Source: Actinomadura sp. K4S16 (GTDB lineage Bacteria > Actinomycetota > Actinomycetes > Streptosporangiales > Streptosporangiaceae). From it: DNA of 64,000 nt. The notes beneath the pieces were generated by a model. The model saw nothing but the letters and a program-made list of their open reading frames with translations. It did not search any database and was not told the DNA's origin. Each line of letters starts with the position of its first letter. The first letter of the stretch is position 1. The stretch spans positions 1 to 64,000 of the forward strand of contig NZ_BDDE01000027.1 in the NCBI RefSeq assembly GCF_008327685.1, in the 5' to 3' direction. The position numbers and the translations under genes are program-made. Below, in pieces: positions 44,694-53,488 of the stretch.

Positions 44694-45051
44694 TCTCCTC
44701 GCAGACGCTGACCTGGGGCGTGTCGTCCCCCTCGAACCGGAACTCCTCCACCAGCCGGATCCGGCCGTCCTGGAGGAGTTCGATCCGGTTCGTGCTGGAC
44801 CCGGCGACCGGATCCGCGTCCCGCTTGGTCAGATGCACGTAGTTCAGCCGGACCTCGGCCCCGCGCCGGGCCCCCACGAACCGGCCGTGGACCACGGTGT
44901 CGCCTTCGTAGCTGCCCCACACCACGCCGTCGGCCTCCGTGTAGGCGAACCGTGTGGGCGCGGCGGGGTCCACCCGGCTCGCGGTCGAGCTGACCATCGC
45001 GAACCGGCGGCCGTCCAGGTTGAAAAGATCATTCTCGTTCACGGGTGTCAT
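44674..45051 (-). CDS. Small hypothetical protein, beta-rich (125 aa)
   Basis: Soluble protein: 'FNLDGRRFAMVSSTASRVD', 'GVVWGSYEGDTVVHGRFVGA', 'NRIELLQDGRIRLVEEFRFE'. This pattern matches uncharacterised actinobacterial proteins sometimes mislabelled N-acetylglutamate synthase; it is likely a beta-barrel of lipocalin-like shape, but function is unknown. ATG at 45051. Its last 20 bases overlap the end of the convergent Lrp gene. Confidence 0.65.
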   Translation of the reverse strand: MTPVNENDLFNLDGRRFAMVSSTASRVDPAAPTRFAYTEADGVVWGSYEGDTVVHGRFVGARRGAEVRLNYVHLTKRDADPVAGSSTNRIELLQDGRIRLVEEFRFEGDDTPQVSVCEEIIRGGL

Positions 45052-45204
45052 GGTGCCGGGTTCCGCGCCGTGCGCAATCGCGCCTGAACGCATCGTCGCG
45101 GAACCGCCCGCCTCCTGGACGATCCGTCCGCGATACGCGACCCGCACACCAATCCGTCTCGGACCGCCCGTGTCGTAGTGCCGGGCATGCGGGTTCCTCC
45201 GGTT

Positions 45205-46068
45205 CTAGGGGAGGGGAGCGGTCAACGTGCGAAGGACGCGGTCGGCGTGCGTCCAGAGAACGGCGCCGCCGATCCCCTCTACGACGTGGCGCCGTGCGTG
45301 GGGGATCCGTGTCGCGAGCGTGGCGCCGTTGTCCGGTGAATGGGTGGTGTCCTGCTCTCCGTACCAGAGGTCGACGGGGACGCCGATGGCGGCGAGGTCG
45401 AAGGGCCAGCGGCCCATGGCGAGGACGGTGTCGCGGGCGTAGCCGTCCGGGCCCTGCGCGAAAGCCTCGTCCAGGGCGCGCCGGTAAGCGGCGGCGAATG
45501 CCGGTTCGCCGTACACGCGCAGGTCCGACTCGGGGCTCCCGTTCATCACCATCGTCCACATAGCGTCGGCGCCGAATCCGCGGAAGAACTCCTCGGCGCC
45601 GCGCGGGTCGGCGGCCACCCGGTCGACGAGTCCGCGCAGCTCGTCCGGCAGCGCGGTCGCGAACTCGGGGGCGGCGACCTCGTCCGCGCCGGAGACGACG
45701 GCCACGGAGGACGCGAGGCCCGCGACGGCGCAGGCCAGCGCGAACGGTGCGCCTTGCGAGTTCCCCACCACGGCGGGACGTTCCAGGCCGCGCAGCGCGA
45801 AGAAGGCGCTCACGTCGGTCGCGAAGTCGGCGAACGTCCTGCCGGGTGAGGGCGACGAGGCGCCGAGGCCTGGACGGTCCACCGAGACGAGGCGTACTCC
45901 GAGGGGACGCACGGCGCCCGCGCCGAAGCCGAGCCACCTGCTCGTGGCCGCTCCGGGGCAGAGCAGGACGGGCGTTCCGTCCTCCGGGCCCCACTCGGCC
46001 CAGCCGAGCAGCCGGCCGTCCGGCAGCGTGGTCTCCCCTGTCCGCTCGGGGTCCGCGACGAACATCAT
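45205..46068 (-). CDS. Alpha/beta hydrolase (epoxide hydrolase/esterase-like)
   Basis: 287 residues. 'GTPVLLCPGAATSRWLGFGA' holds the oxyanion loop, 'RLVSVDRPGLGASSPSPG' is typical of small-molecule alpha/beta hydrolases, and the nucleophile is Ser in 'AVVGNSQGAPFALACAVAGL' (about 98-104). Acid Asp is probably in 'VPVDLWYGEQDTTHSPDNG'; the catalytic His is likely in the C-terminal 'ARRHVVEGIGG' region, less certain. ATG; no strong ribosome-binding site. Single gene, divergent from the methyltransferase-P450 pair. Confidence 0.8.
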   Translation of the reverse strand: MMFVADPERTGETTLPDGRLLGWAEWGPEDGTPVLLCPGAATSRWLGFGAGAVRPLGVRLVSVDRPGLGASSPSPGRTFADFATDVSAFFALRGLERPAVVGNSQGAPFALACAVAGLASSVAVVSGADEVAAPEFATALPDELRGLVDRVAADPRGAEEFFRGFGADAMWTMVMNGSPESDLRVYGEPAFAAAYRRALDEAFAQGPDGYARDTVLAMGRWPFDLAAIGVPVDLWYGEQDTTHSPDNGATLATRIPHARRHVVEGIGGAVLWTHADRVLRTLTAPLP

Positions 46069-46189
46069 GATTCACATGATGGCCTGCACCGGCCGGGGCC
46101 GGCCGTCCGGGTGTGGCGAATTGATCAACATCGTCCGGGGTTCGCCCCTAGACTCGGGCGGTCGGGTACCCGGACAGGGAGGACCGTCC

Positions 46190-46999
46190 GTGAGCGGTGA
46201 GCACCATCCGGAGTGGGTGATCGATCCCCATACCCCCAGCGTGGCCCGGATGTACGACTACTACCTCGGCGGCAAGGACAACTTCGCCGCGGACCGCGAG
46301 GCCGCCGACCAGGTGGTGGCCGCGATGCCGAACGTGCTGGAGTTCACCCGCGCCAACCGCAGGCTGCTGTCGCGGGCCGTGACGATGATGGCCGAGCGCG
46401 GCATCCGGCAGTTCCTCGACATCGGCTCCGGGCTGCCGACCCAGGAGAACGTGCACCAGGTGGCCCAGCGCGCCGCTCCCGGTTCCAGCGTCATCTACGT
46501 CGACAACGACCCGATCGTGCTCACGCACGCGCGGGCGCTGCTGGCCGACAACCCGCTGACGACGGTCATCCAGGCCGACTTACGGGACCCGGAGAGCATC
46601 CTGGACGATCCCGAGGTCAAGGCCCGGATCGACTTCGACCGGCCGGTGGGGCTCCTGCTGCTGGCCATCCTGCACTTCATCCCGGACGAGGCGCGCCCGG
46701 CGGACATCGTGGCGAGGCTCCGCGCGCCGCTCGCCCCCGGCAGCCACCTGGCCGTCACGCACGGCCACCGCGGCCACGTCCCCCCGCAGGTCGAGGAGCA
46801 GGTGCGGGGCGCGTACGGCAGGACCGGAGCGGGCGACATCGTCCCGCGCGGGATCGACGAGGTCATGACGTTCTTCGAGGGCACCGAGCTGGTCGGTCCC
46901 GGCCTGGTCCAGGTGGCCGACTGGCGGCCGGACGCCGAGCCGGCCACGCCCGACATGTCGCGGCCGGGCTTTCTCGCCGGCGTCGGAAGGGTGATCTGA
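46190..46999 (+). CDS. SAM-dependent methyltransferase (DUF574/Methyltransf_19 type)
   Basis: 269 residues. The family start 'IDPHTPSVARMYDYYLGGKD' and 'AANRRLLSRAV'-like segment ('FTRANRRLLSRAVTMMAERG'), the SAM motif 'IRQFLDIGSGLPTQEN', 'VIYVDNDPIVLTHARALLAD' and 'LLLLAILHFIPDEARP' mark this large actinomycete family. Its members are often numerous and mostly uncharacterised. GTG with AGGGAGGA 7 bases upstream. The stop overlaps the P450 start (TGATG), so the two are coupled and may tailor the same small molecule. Confidence 0.85.
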   Translation: MSGEHHPEWVIDPHTPSVARMYDYYLGGKDNFAADREAADQVVAAMPNVLEFTRANRRLLSRAVTMMAERGIRQFLDIGSGLPTQENVHQVAQRAAPGSSVIYVDNDPIVLTHARALLADNPLTTVIQADLRDPESILDDPEVKARIDFDRPVGLLLLAILHFIPDEARPADIVARLRAPLAPGSHLAVTHGHRGHVPPQVEEQVRGAYGRTGAGDIVPRGIDEVMTFFEGTELVGPGLVQVADWRPDAEPATPDMSRPGFLAGVGRVI

Positions 47000-48183
47000 T
47001 GCTGCCACTGGACCTGCTGTTCAGCCGGGCGTTCAGCGAGGACCCGTACGCCGTGTACGACGAGCTGCGCGCCTCCGGGCCCGTCCATCCGATCGACTTC
47101 CCTCCCGGCGCCACCGCCTTCCTCGTGGTCGACCACGAGCACGGCCGGGCGGCCCTGACCGATCCGCGCCTGTCCAAGGACAGCTCGTACAGCACCGTGC
47201 CCGTGAACGCCGAGCTGTTCTTCGGCGGCACGATGCTCGCCATGGACCCGCCCGACCACACCCGGATGCGCGGGCTGGTGGCGAAGGCGTTCACCGGCCG
47301 GCGGGTCGAGCGGCTGCGCCCCCGCGTCCAGGAGATCGCCGACGGGCTGCTGGACGGCATCGCGGCCCGCGGCGGGGCCGACCTGATCGAGGAGCTGGCC
47401 GTCCCGCTGCCGATCCAGGTCATCTGCGAACTGCTCGGCGTCCCGGCGTCCGACCGGGCCCGGTTCCGCGAGTGGACGGCCGTGCTGACCGTGCCCGCGC
47501 TGACCGCCGAGGCCCGCGAGCGCCGCCGCGCGGCGGCCCGGGCGTTCAACGACTACCTGCTCGCGGTCATCGCCGAGCGGCGGGCCCGTCCCGAGGACGA
47601 CCTGGTCAGCGGTCTGATCACCGCCCGCGATGGCGGGTCCGCCCTCACCGAGGCCGAGATGCTCGGGACCGTCGCGCTGCTGCTCATCGCCGGGCACGAG
47701 ACCACGGTCAACCTCATCGGCAACGGGGTGCTCGCCCTGCTCCGGAACCCGGGCCAGCTCGAACTGCTCCGGACGCGGCCCGAGCTGCTGCCGGCCGCGG
47801 TCGAGGAGCTGCTGCGGTTCGACGGCCCGGTGGAGCGCGCGAGCCAGCGCATCGCCCTGGAGGACATGGAGATCGCCGGGACGCCGATCCCCAAGGGCGC
47901 CTGGGTGCACGTCTCGCTCGGCGCCGCGGACCGGGACCCGGCGGTGTTCGAGTCCCCCGACCGGCTGGACGTGACGCGCGCTCCCAAGGGCCACGTCGCC
48001 TTCGGCCACGGGCCGCACTTCTGCCTCGGCGCCCCGCTGGCCCGGCTGGAAGGCCAGATCGCCATCGGCGGCCTGCTGGACCGCTTCCCCGACCTCGCCC
48101 TCGCGGTCCCGGCCGACGAGCTGCGCCACCATCGCACCGGCTCGATCGTCCGCGGCCTCGTCTCCCTCCCCGTCCGCGTCTGA
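46999..48183 (+). CDS. Cytochrome P450 (CYP107-like)
   Basis: 394 residues, soluble bacterial P450. I-helix 'LLLIAGHETTVNLIGNGVLA' (oxygen activation), K-helix 'AVEELLRFDGPVERASQR' with ExxR-type pair, and heme loop 'HVAFGHGPHFCLGAPLARLE' with the ligand Cys. 'LAMDPPDHTRMRGLVAKAFT' is the conserved C-helix region. Needs a ferredoxin and reductase, not present nearby. Coupled to the methyltransferase; together a small tailoring pair without a biosynthetic core in the window. Ends in a perfect hairpin terminator. Confidence 0.92.
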   Translation: MLPLDLLFSRAFSEDPYAVYDELRASGPVHPIDFPPGATAFLVVDHEHGRAALTDPRLSKDSSYSTVPVNAELFFGGTMLAMDPPDHTRMRGLVAKAFTGRRVERLRPRVQEIADGLLDGIAARGGADLIEELAVPLPIQVICELLGVPASDRARFREWTAVLTVPALTAEARERRRAAARAFNDYLLAVIAERRARPEDDLVSGLITARDGGSALTEAEMLGTVALLLIAGHETTVNLIGNGVLALLRNPGQLELLRTRPELLPAAVEELLRFDGPVERASQRIALEDMEIAGTPIPKGAWVHVSLGAADRDPAVFESPDRLDVTRAPKGHVAFGHGPHFCLGAPLARLEGQIAIGGLLDRFPDLALAVPADELRHHRTGSIVRGLVSLPVRV

Positions 48184-48197
48184 GCACCCGCTTGGAC

Positions 48198-48227
48198 CTG
48201 ACCACCGCCCGGGGCGGCGGTGGTCAG
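48198..48227. terminator. Perfect 12-bp hairpin between P450 and gamma-CA genes
   Basis: CTGACCACCGCC - 6-base loop - GGCGGTGGTCAG, starting 15 bases after the P450 stop and overlapping the stop codon of the convergent gene. Likely a bidirectional terminator; no T run. Confidence 0.7.
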
Positions 48228-48820
48228 TCGTCGAGTCGGCGGTCGTGGCGGTGGGCGGCGTAGAAGTCCGCTTGGCGGGCCATGATGTCGCGCATCGAGG
48301 AGCCGCGCGGGACGCCGTAGACGGTGCCGGGGAAGTCCAGGGCGCGCTGCTTCTCCCAGAGGTCGTCGTGCCGGTCCGGGGAGAAGAGTTCGGCGGGGTC
48401 TCCGGCCGCCACCCAACCGATCGGGACGACCGTGTCCGGACGCAGCCGCGAGTTCACGTGCAGGACGCTGTTGATGCGCAGTTCAGAGCGCGTCCCGGCG
48501 ACCGAGCCCGGGAAGAGGGACGCGCCGGTCGCCACGAAGACCTCGTCCTCGACGGTCGCGCCGTTGACGTGCGCGTGCGGTCCGACCAGCACGGCGTCGC
48601 CGAGGGCCGCCGGATGGCCGGCCCGGCCGCGGACCAGCGCGTTCTCCATGACCACGACGTTCGCGCCGGTCCGCACGGTGCCGTCCTCGGCGGTGAGGAC
48701 CGCGCCGTGCAGGATGCGGGCCCCCTCCCCCAGGACGACGTCTCCGCACAGGACAGCTGAGGGGGCCACGTACGCCGACTCGGGAACGACGGGGCGCTTT
48801 CCTCGGTGCTCGAGCAGCAT
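48224..48820 (-). CDS. Gamma-carbonic anhydrase-like hexapeptide-repeat protein
   Basis: 198 residues. Left-handed beta-helix repeats ('SAVLCGDVVLGEGARILHGA', 'GANVVVMENALVRG', 'VLVGPHAHVNGATVEDEVFV') followed by a C-terminal helix. Histidines in 'ILHG', 'GPHAHV' are candidates for the interface zinc site of gamma-class enzymes; the exact triad needs alignment. Such proteins form trimers and may be carbonic anhydrases or acyltransferase-like scaffolds. ATG start; convergent with the P450 gene. Confidence 0.82.
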   Translation of the reverse strand: MLLEHRGKRPVVPESAYVAPSAVLCGDVVLGEGARILHGAVLTAEDGTVRTGANVVVMENALVRGRAGHPAALGDAVLVGPHAHVNGATVEDEVFVATGASLFPGSVAGTRSELRINSVLHVNSRLRPDTVVPIGWVAAGDPAELFSPDRHDDLWEKQRALDFPGTVYGVPRGSSMRDIMARQADFYAAHRHDRRLDD

Positions 48821-48929
48821 GTCCGAATCGTAGGCCGCGATCTATGCTCGGAGCGGCGGCAGGACCGGCGGGTGCGGCACGACGGGCGGTGGCTGCGTGG
48901 TGAGGCGGCGTCATGGTGACGGCGGCGGG

Positions 48930-49817
48930 ATGGCCGGGCGCCTCCTGCGCCGGCGATGGTTCTGGCCGGCGGTCGCGGCCGCTGCGGTCCTGCTGGTCTC
49001 CGGGTTCGTGCTGGTCGAGCCCAGGGCGGCCGGCGACGGGTCGCTGCGGGTGATGACGTACAACCTGCGCGGCGTGAACGACCCGCCGCCCCGCGACTGG
49101 AAGACCCGGCTGCCGCTGGTCAGGCGCCTGCTGCGGGAGCACGACCCGGATCTGCTGGGGGTGCAGGAGGCGCGCTGGTACCAGGTGCGCGACCTCCTCC
49201 GGACCCTGCCGGAGTACGGCTGGATCGGCCTCGGCAGCCAGGGCGGCACCCGCGACCAGTTCCTGGCGATCTTCTACCGCGAGGAGCGGTTCGAGGTGCT
49301 GGACTTCGACCACTTCTGGCTGTCCGACACCCCGTCGGTGATCGGCTCGGCCACCTGGGGCAACCGGTACGTCCGGATGGTGACGTGGGCGAAGTTCCGC
49401 GACCGCCGCACCGGCACGGTGTTCTACCAGGCCAACACGCATCTGGACAACATGTCGGCGGGCTCGCGGGAGAAGAGCGCCCGGCTGATCCTCGACCGCG
49501 TCCGCGGTTTCCAGGCGGGCGCGCCGGTCGTCCTCACGGGCGACTTCAACGACACGGCCGGGGCATCCCCGGCGTACTCGATCCTCACCGGGCCGGGCGC
49601 GTTCCGCGACACCTGGACGGCGGCCGACCGGCACGGGCCGCAGTACCGGACCGAGAACCACTGGGAGCCGCCGGAACCGGGCGGCAGGCGCATCGACTGG
49701 ATCCTGGTGCGGGGCCGGATCAGGACGGCGTGGGCCGAGATCGACCCCTACCGCTCCGGCGGGCTCTACCCGTCCGACCACGATCCCGTGCTCGCCCGGC
49801 TCGCCTTCCGGAACTGA
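48930..49817 (+). CDS. Membrane-anchored endonuclease/exonuclease/phosphatase family protein
   Basis: 295 residues. N-terminal 'RLLRRRWFWPAVAAAAVLLV' is a signal anchor, so the enzyme domain is outside the membrane. EEP motifs: 'VMTYNLRG', 'LLGVQEARWYQVRD', 'TGDFNDTAGASPAY' and 'YPSDHDPVLARLAF'. Likely a metal-dependent phosphodiesterase or nuclease. ATG at 48930 chosen for the anchor; GTG codons at 48897-48900 would add a 11-residue basic leader. Single gene, ending in a perfect terminator hairpin shared with the osmoprotectant operon. Confidence 0.8.
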   Translation: MAGRLLRRRWFWPAVAAAAVLLVSGFVLVEPRAAGDGSLRVMTYNLRGVNDPPPRDWKTRLPLVRRLLREHDPDLLGVQEARWYQVRDLLRTLPEYGWIGLGSQGGTRDQFLAIFYREERFEVLDFDHFWLSDTPSVIGSATWGNRYVRMVTWAKFRDRRTGTVFYQANTHLDNMSAGSREKSARLILDRVRGFQAGAPVVLTGDFNDTAGASPAYSILTGPGAFRDTWTAADRHGPQYRTENHWEPPEPGGRRIDWILVRGRIRTAWAEIDPYRSGGLYPSDHDPVLARLAFRN

Positions 49818-49835
49818 CCCGCCGACGCGGACGGC

Positions 49836-49869
49836 GAACGGCCGGGCCCATGTGCGGGCCCGGCCGTTC
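49836..49869. terminator. Perfect 14-bp hairpin between EEP and transporter genes
   Basis: GAACGGCCGGGCCC - ATGTGC - GGGCCCGGCCGTTC between convergent stops at 49817 and 49887; extendable by one C-G pair. Strong GC stem without a T run, the usual actinomycete form. Confidence 0.8.
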
Positions 49870-49886
49870 GGCGGTGTCGCGGCGGG

Positions 49887-50810
49887 TCAGGCGAGGCCGG
49901 ACTTCTTCAGCCACTCCTCGGCGACCTTCTCCTGGTCGTCCTTGTCGATGGCGACGCGCTTCATCATGTCGAGGAGGTCCTGGGTGGTGAGCTTGGCGGA
50001 GACGGCGTTCAGCGCCGCCTTGGCCTTGTCGTCCACCGCGGACTTGTTGACCAGCGGCGTGACGTTCTGGGCGGAGAAGACGTTCTCCGGGTCCTCCAGC
50101 ACGACGAGCTTGTTCTGCTGGATCGTCGGGTCGGTGGTGAACAGGTCGGCGGCCTGGACCTTGTTCTCGGTGAGCAGCTTCACCAGGGTGGCCTGGGCGC
50201 CGGCGTCGAACGGCTGGAACTTCTTGAACTCCAGGCCGTAGGTCTTCTTGAGGCCGACGAGCCCCTGCTGGCGGGTCTTGAACTCCGACGGCCCCGCAAT
50301 GACCAGGTCCTTGGCGACCGGCTTGAGGTCGGCGATGGACTTCAGCTTGTACTTGGCGGCCGTCTGCGGGTTGACGGTGACGGAGTCCTTGTCCTCGGCC
50401 TGCGCGGAGTCCAGGATCTCGACGCCGGCGGGCAGCTTGGCCTTGAGGGCGGCGTTGATCTCGTCGGTCGTGGCGGCGGTGCTGGACTTGTCGACCGAGG
50501 TGGTGAGCAGGGCGCCGTTGTACTCGGGCATCACGCTGATGCCGCCCTTGACGACCTGGTCGTAGTAGATCTCGCGGGCGCCGATGTTGAACTTGCGGGT
50601 GACCTTGACGCCCTTGGCCTCCAGCGCCTGCGCGTACAGCTCGCCGAGGAGGTTGCTCTCGGGGAAGTTCGCGCCGCCGACGGTGACGGTGCCGTTCCCG
50701 CCGCCGCCGGACAGCGGGTTCTTGTCGTCGCCGGAGTCCCCGCTTCCGCAGGCGGACAGCGACAGGGCGGCCACGAGGCCGACGACCGCGCCCCTGATGG
50801 TTTTGTTCAT
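49887..50810 (-). CDS. OpuC-type quaternary-amine-binding lipoprotein
   Basis: 307 residues. Lipobox 'LSLSACGSG' (Cys about 21), then the OpuAC/OsmF binding fold: 'VTVGGANFPESNLLGELYAQ', 'ISVMPEYNGALLTTS', 'VAKDLVIAGPSEFKTRQQGL', 'ADLFTTDPTIQQNKLVVLED'. Members bind glycine betaine, choline, carnitine and, in EgtU-type proteins, ergothioneine. Last gene of the operon ATPase-permease-permease-binding protein. Facing that operon is a MIO-less lyase gene, which makes a trimethylammonium compound of amino-acid type a plausible ligand (inference). Confidence 0.9.
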   Translation of the reverse strand: MNKTIRGAVVGLVAALSLSACGSGDSGDDKNPLSGGGGNGTVTVGGANFPESNLLGELYAQALEAKGVKVTRKFNIGAREIYYDQVVKGGISVMPEYNGALLTTSVDKSSTAATTDEINAALKAKLPAGVEILDSAQAEDKDSVTVNPQTAAKYKLKSIADLKPVAKDLVIAGPSEFKTRQQGLVGLKKTYGLEFKKFQPFDAGAQATLVKLLTENKVQAADLFTTDPTIQQNKLVVLEDPENVFSAQNVTPLVNKSAVDDKAKAALNAVSAKLTTQDLLDMMKRVAIDKDDQEKVAEEWLKKSGLA

Positions 50811-50829
50811 GGTGCTCTTCCTTCGGTTT

Positions 50830-51516
50830 TCAGGAGGATCGGGCGGAGCCGAGCAGGCCCGGTGAGACGAGGAGGCGGCGCAGCGCCGCGAAGGCCGCCT
50901 GGACGATCAGCGCGAGCAGCACCACCAGGACGGTGCCCCCGACGACGAGCTGGTAGTCGTTGCGGGCCAGGCCGTCGATGATGTAGCGGCCGAGGCCGCC
51001 GAAGCCCGGGTAGGCGGCGATGGTGGCGGTGGCGACGACCTGGATCGCGGAAGTGCGCAGCCCGAGCAGGATCAGGGGCAGCGCCATCGGCAGCTCGACC
51101 CGCCACAGCACGCCCCAGCCGGTCATGCCCATGCCGCTCGCCGCGTCCTTGGCGTCGGCGTCGACGCCGCGGATCCCCTCGAAGGTGTTGACGAGGATCG
51201 GCGGGACGGCGAGCGCCACCAGGGCGACGAGCACCGGGGTGATGCTGTACTCGATCACCACGACGATCAGCACCAGGCCGAAGGTGGGGACGGCGCGGGC
51301 GACGTTCGCCAGGCTGATCGCGAGGAACCCGCCGCGGCCGGTGTGCCCGACGAGCAGCCCGAGCGCGAGGCCGATGACCGCGGCGCACACCAGCGCCACG
51401 CCGCTGTAGTAGACGTGCTGGAGCAGCCGGTGCGGGATGCCGTCGCCGCCGTGCCACTGGGAGGACGTGGTGAGCCACGTCCAGAACAGGTCGATCTGGT
51501 TCCACAGCTCGTTCAT
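50830..51516 (-). CDS. OpuC-type ABC transporter permease
   Basis: 228 residues, about six membrane spans. 'GIPHRLLQHVYYSGVALVCA', 'ARAVPTFGLVLIVVVIE' and the EAA loop 'DAASGMGMTGWGVLWRVELP' are typical of OpuCB/D permeases. ATG overlaps the stop of the partner permease (ATGA), and a 19-base gap separates it from the binding-protein gene. Forms the heterodimeric channel with its neighbour. Confidence 0.92.
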   Translation of the reverse strand: MNELWNQIDLFWTWLTTSSQWHGGDGIPHRLLQHVYYSGVALVCAAVIGLALGLLVGHTGRGGFLAISLANVARAVPTFGLVLIVVVIEYSITPVLVALVALAVPPILVNTFEGIRGVDADAKDAASGMGMTGWGVLWRVELPMALPLILLGLRTSAIQVVATATIAAYPGFGGLGRYIIDGLARNDYQLVVGGTVLVVLLALIVQAAFAALRRLLVSPGLLGSARSS

Positions 51517-52159
51517 GAGGTCATCCGGGCTCGGGCCCACGGCGTGAGCAGGCGTTGGACGGTGACCAGGATCGCGTCGGTGACCAGGGCCAGCAGGACG
51601 ATCAGGACGGTGGCGGCCACGATCTGCGTCTGGAACTGGAGCTGGTAGCCGCGGATGATGTCGTAGCCGAGGCCGCCCTGGCCGATCAGCTGGCCTACGG
51701 CGACGAGGCTGATGGAGGAGACGGCGGCGACGCGCGTCCCGGCGATGACGATGGGCACGGCGATCGGCAGCTCCACCTGGAGCAGGCGCCGCAGCGGGCC
51801 GAATCCCATCGCGGTGGCCGCCTGCCGGACGGGCTCGGACACCGACGCCAGCCCGTCCACCACGTTCGGGACGAGCACCGACAGGCTGTACAGGGTCAAC
51901 GGGATCATGACCGTGGACGCCGTCAGGCCGGTGTACTGGATGAAGACCATGAACAGCGCGAGCGACGGGATCGCGTAGAAGATGTTCGAGATCGTCAGCG
52001 CGGGCGGGTAGAGCCAGCGCCAGCGGCGGCACATCATGCCGACCGGCAGCGAGATGAGCAGGCCGAACAGCACCGGCAGCAGGGCGAGCCGCAGGTGGAT
52101 GAGGGCGTGCTCGGACAGCGTGTCGGTGTGCTCGCCGATCCAGCCCCAGTCGATGTCCA

Positions 52160-52160
<1 letters not shown>
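51513..52160 (-). CDS. OpuC-type ABC transporter permease
   Basis: 215 residues with five to six spans. 'ALIHLRLALLPVLFGLLISL', 'NIFYAIPSLALFMVFIQYTG' and EAA loop 'AATAMGFGPLRRLLQVELPI' define the family; 'AVGQLIGQGGLGYDIIRGYQ' is the conserved late segment. Start overlaps the ATPase stop by one base (TGATG). Length matches OpuCB/OpuCD. Confidence 0.92.
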
Positions 52161-53326
<1,166 letters not shown>

Positions 53327-53419
53327 CGAATCACGTCCTCGCCGGGCGTCCCCCGTGACGCCGATGATCGATTCCGACTGGTTCCCCACCGCGACCCGTG
53401 GGTAACGTCATCCCAGTGT

Positions 53420-53472
53420 CCCTGCATGTCCGGCACGTCAAGCATGCAAGCATATCTACCGGTAATGCAGGG
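53420..53472. promoter_or_regulatory. Long inverted repeat between OpuC operon and lyase gene
   Basis: Arms CCCTGCATGTCCGG (53420-53433) and CCGGTAATGCAGGG (53459-53472) match at 12 of 14 positions. The 25-base centre holds a further GCATGC palindrome and GCATAT. The site is central in the divergent promoter, 16 bases before the lyase start, and would allow one regulator to control transporter and lyase together. Confidence 0.6.
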
Positions 53473-53488
53473 AAAGTAGCGTGTCGGC

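Noticed and set aside
46121-46128. TTGATCAA palindrome upstream of the methyltransferase
   Set aside because: Eight bases is too short to separate from chance.
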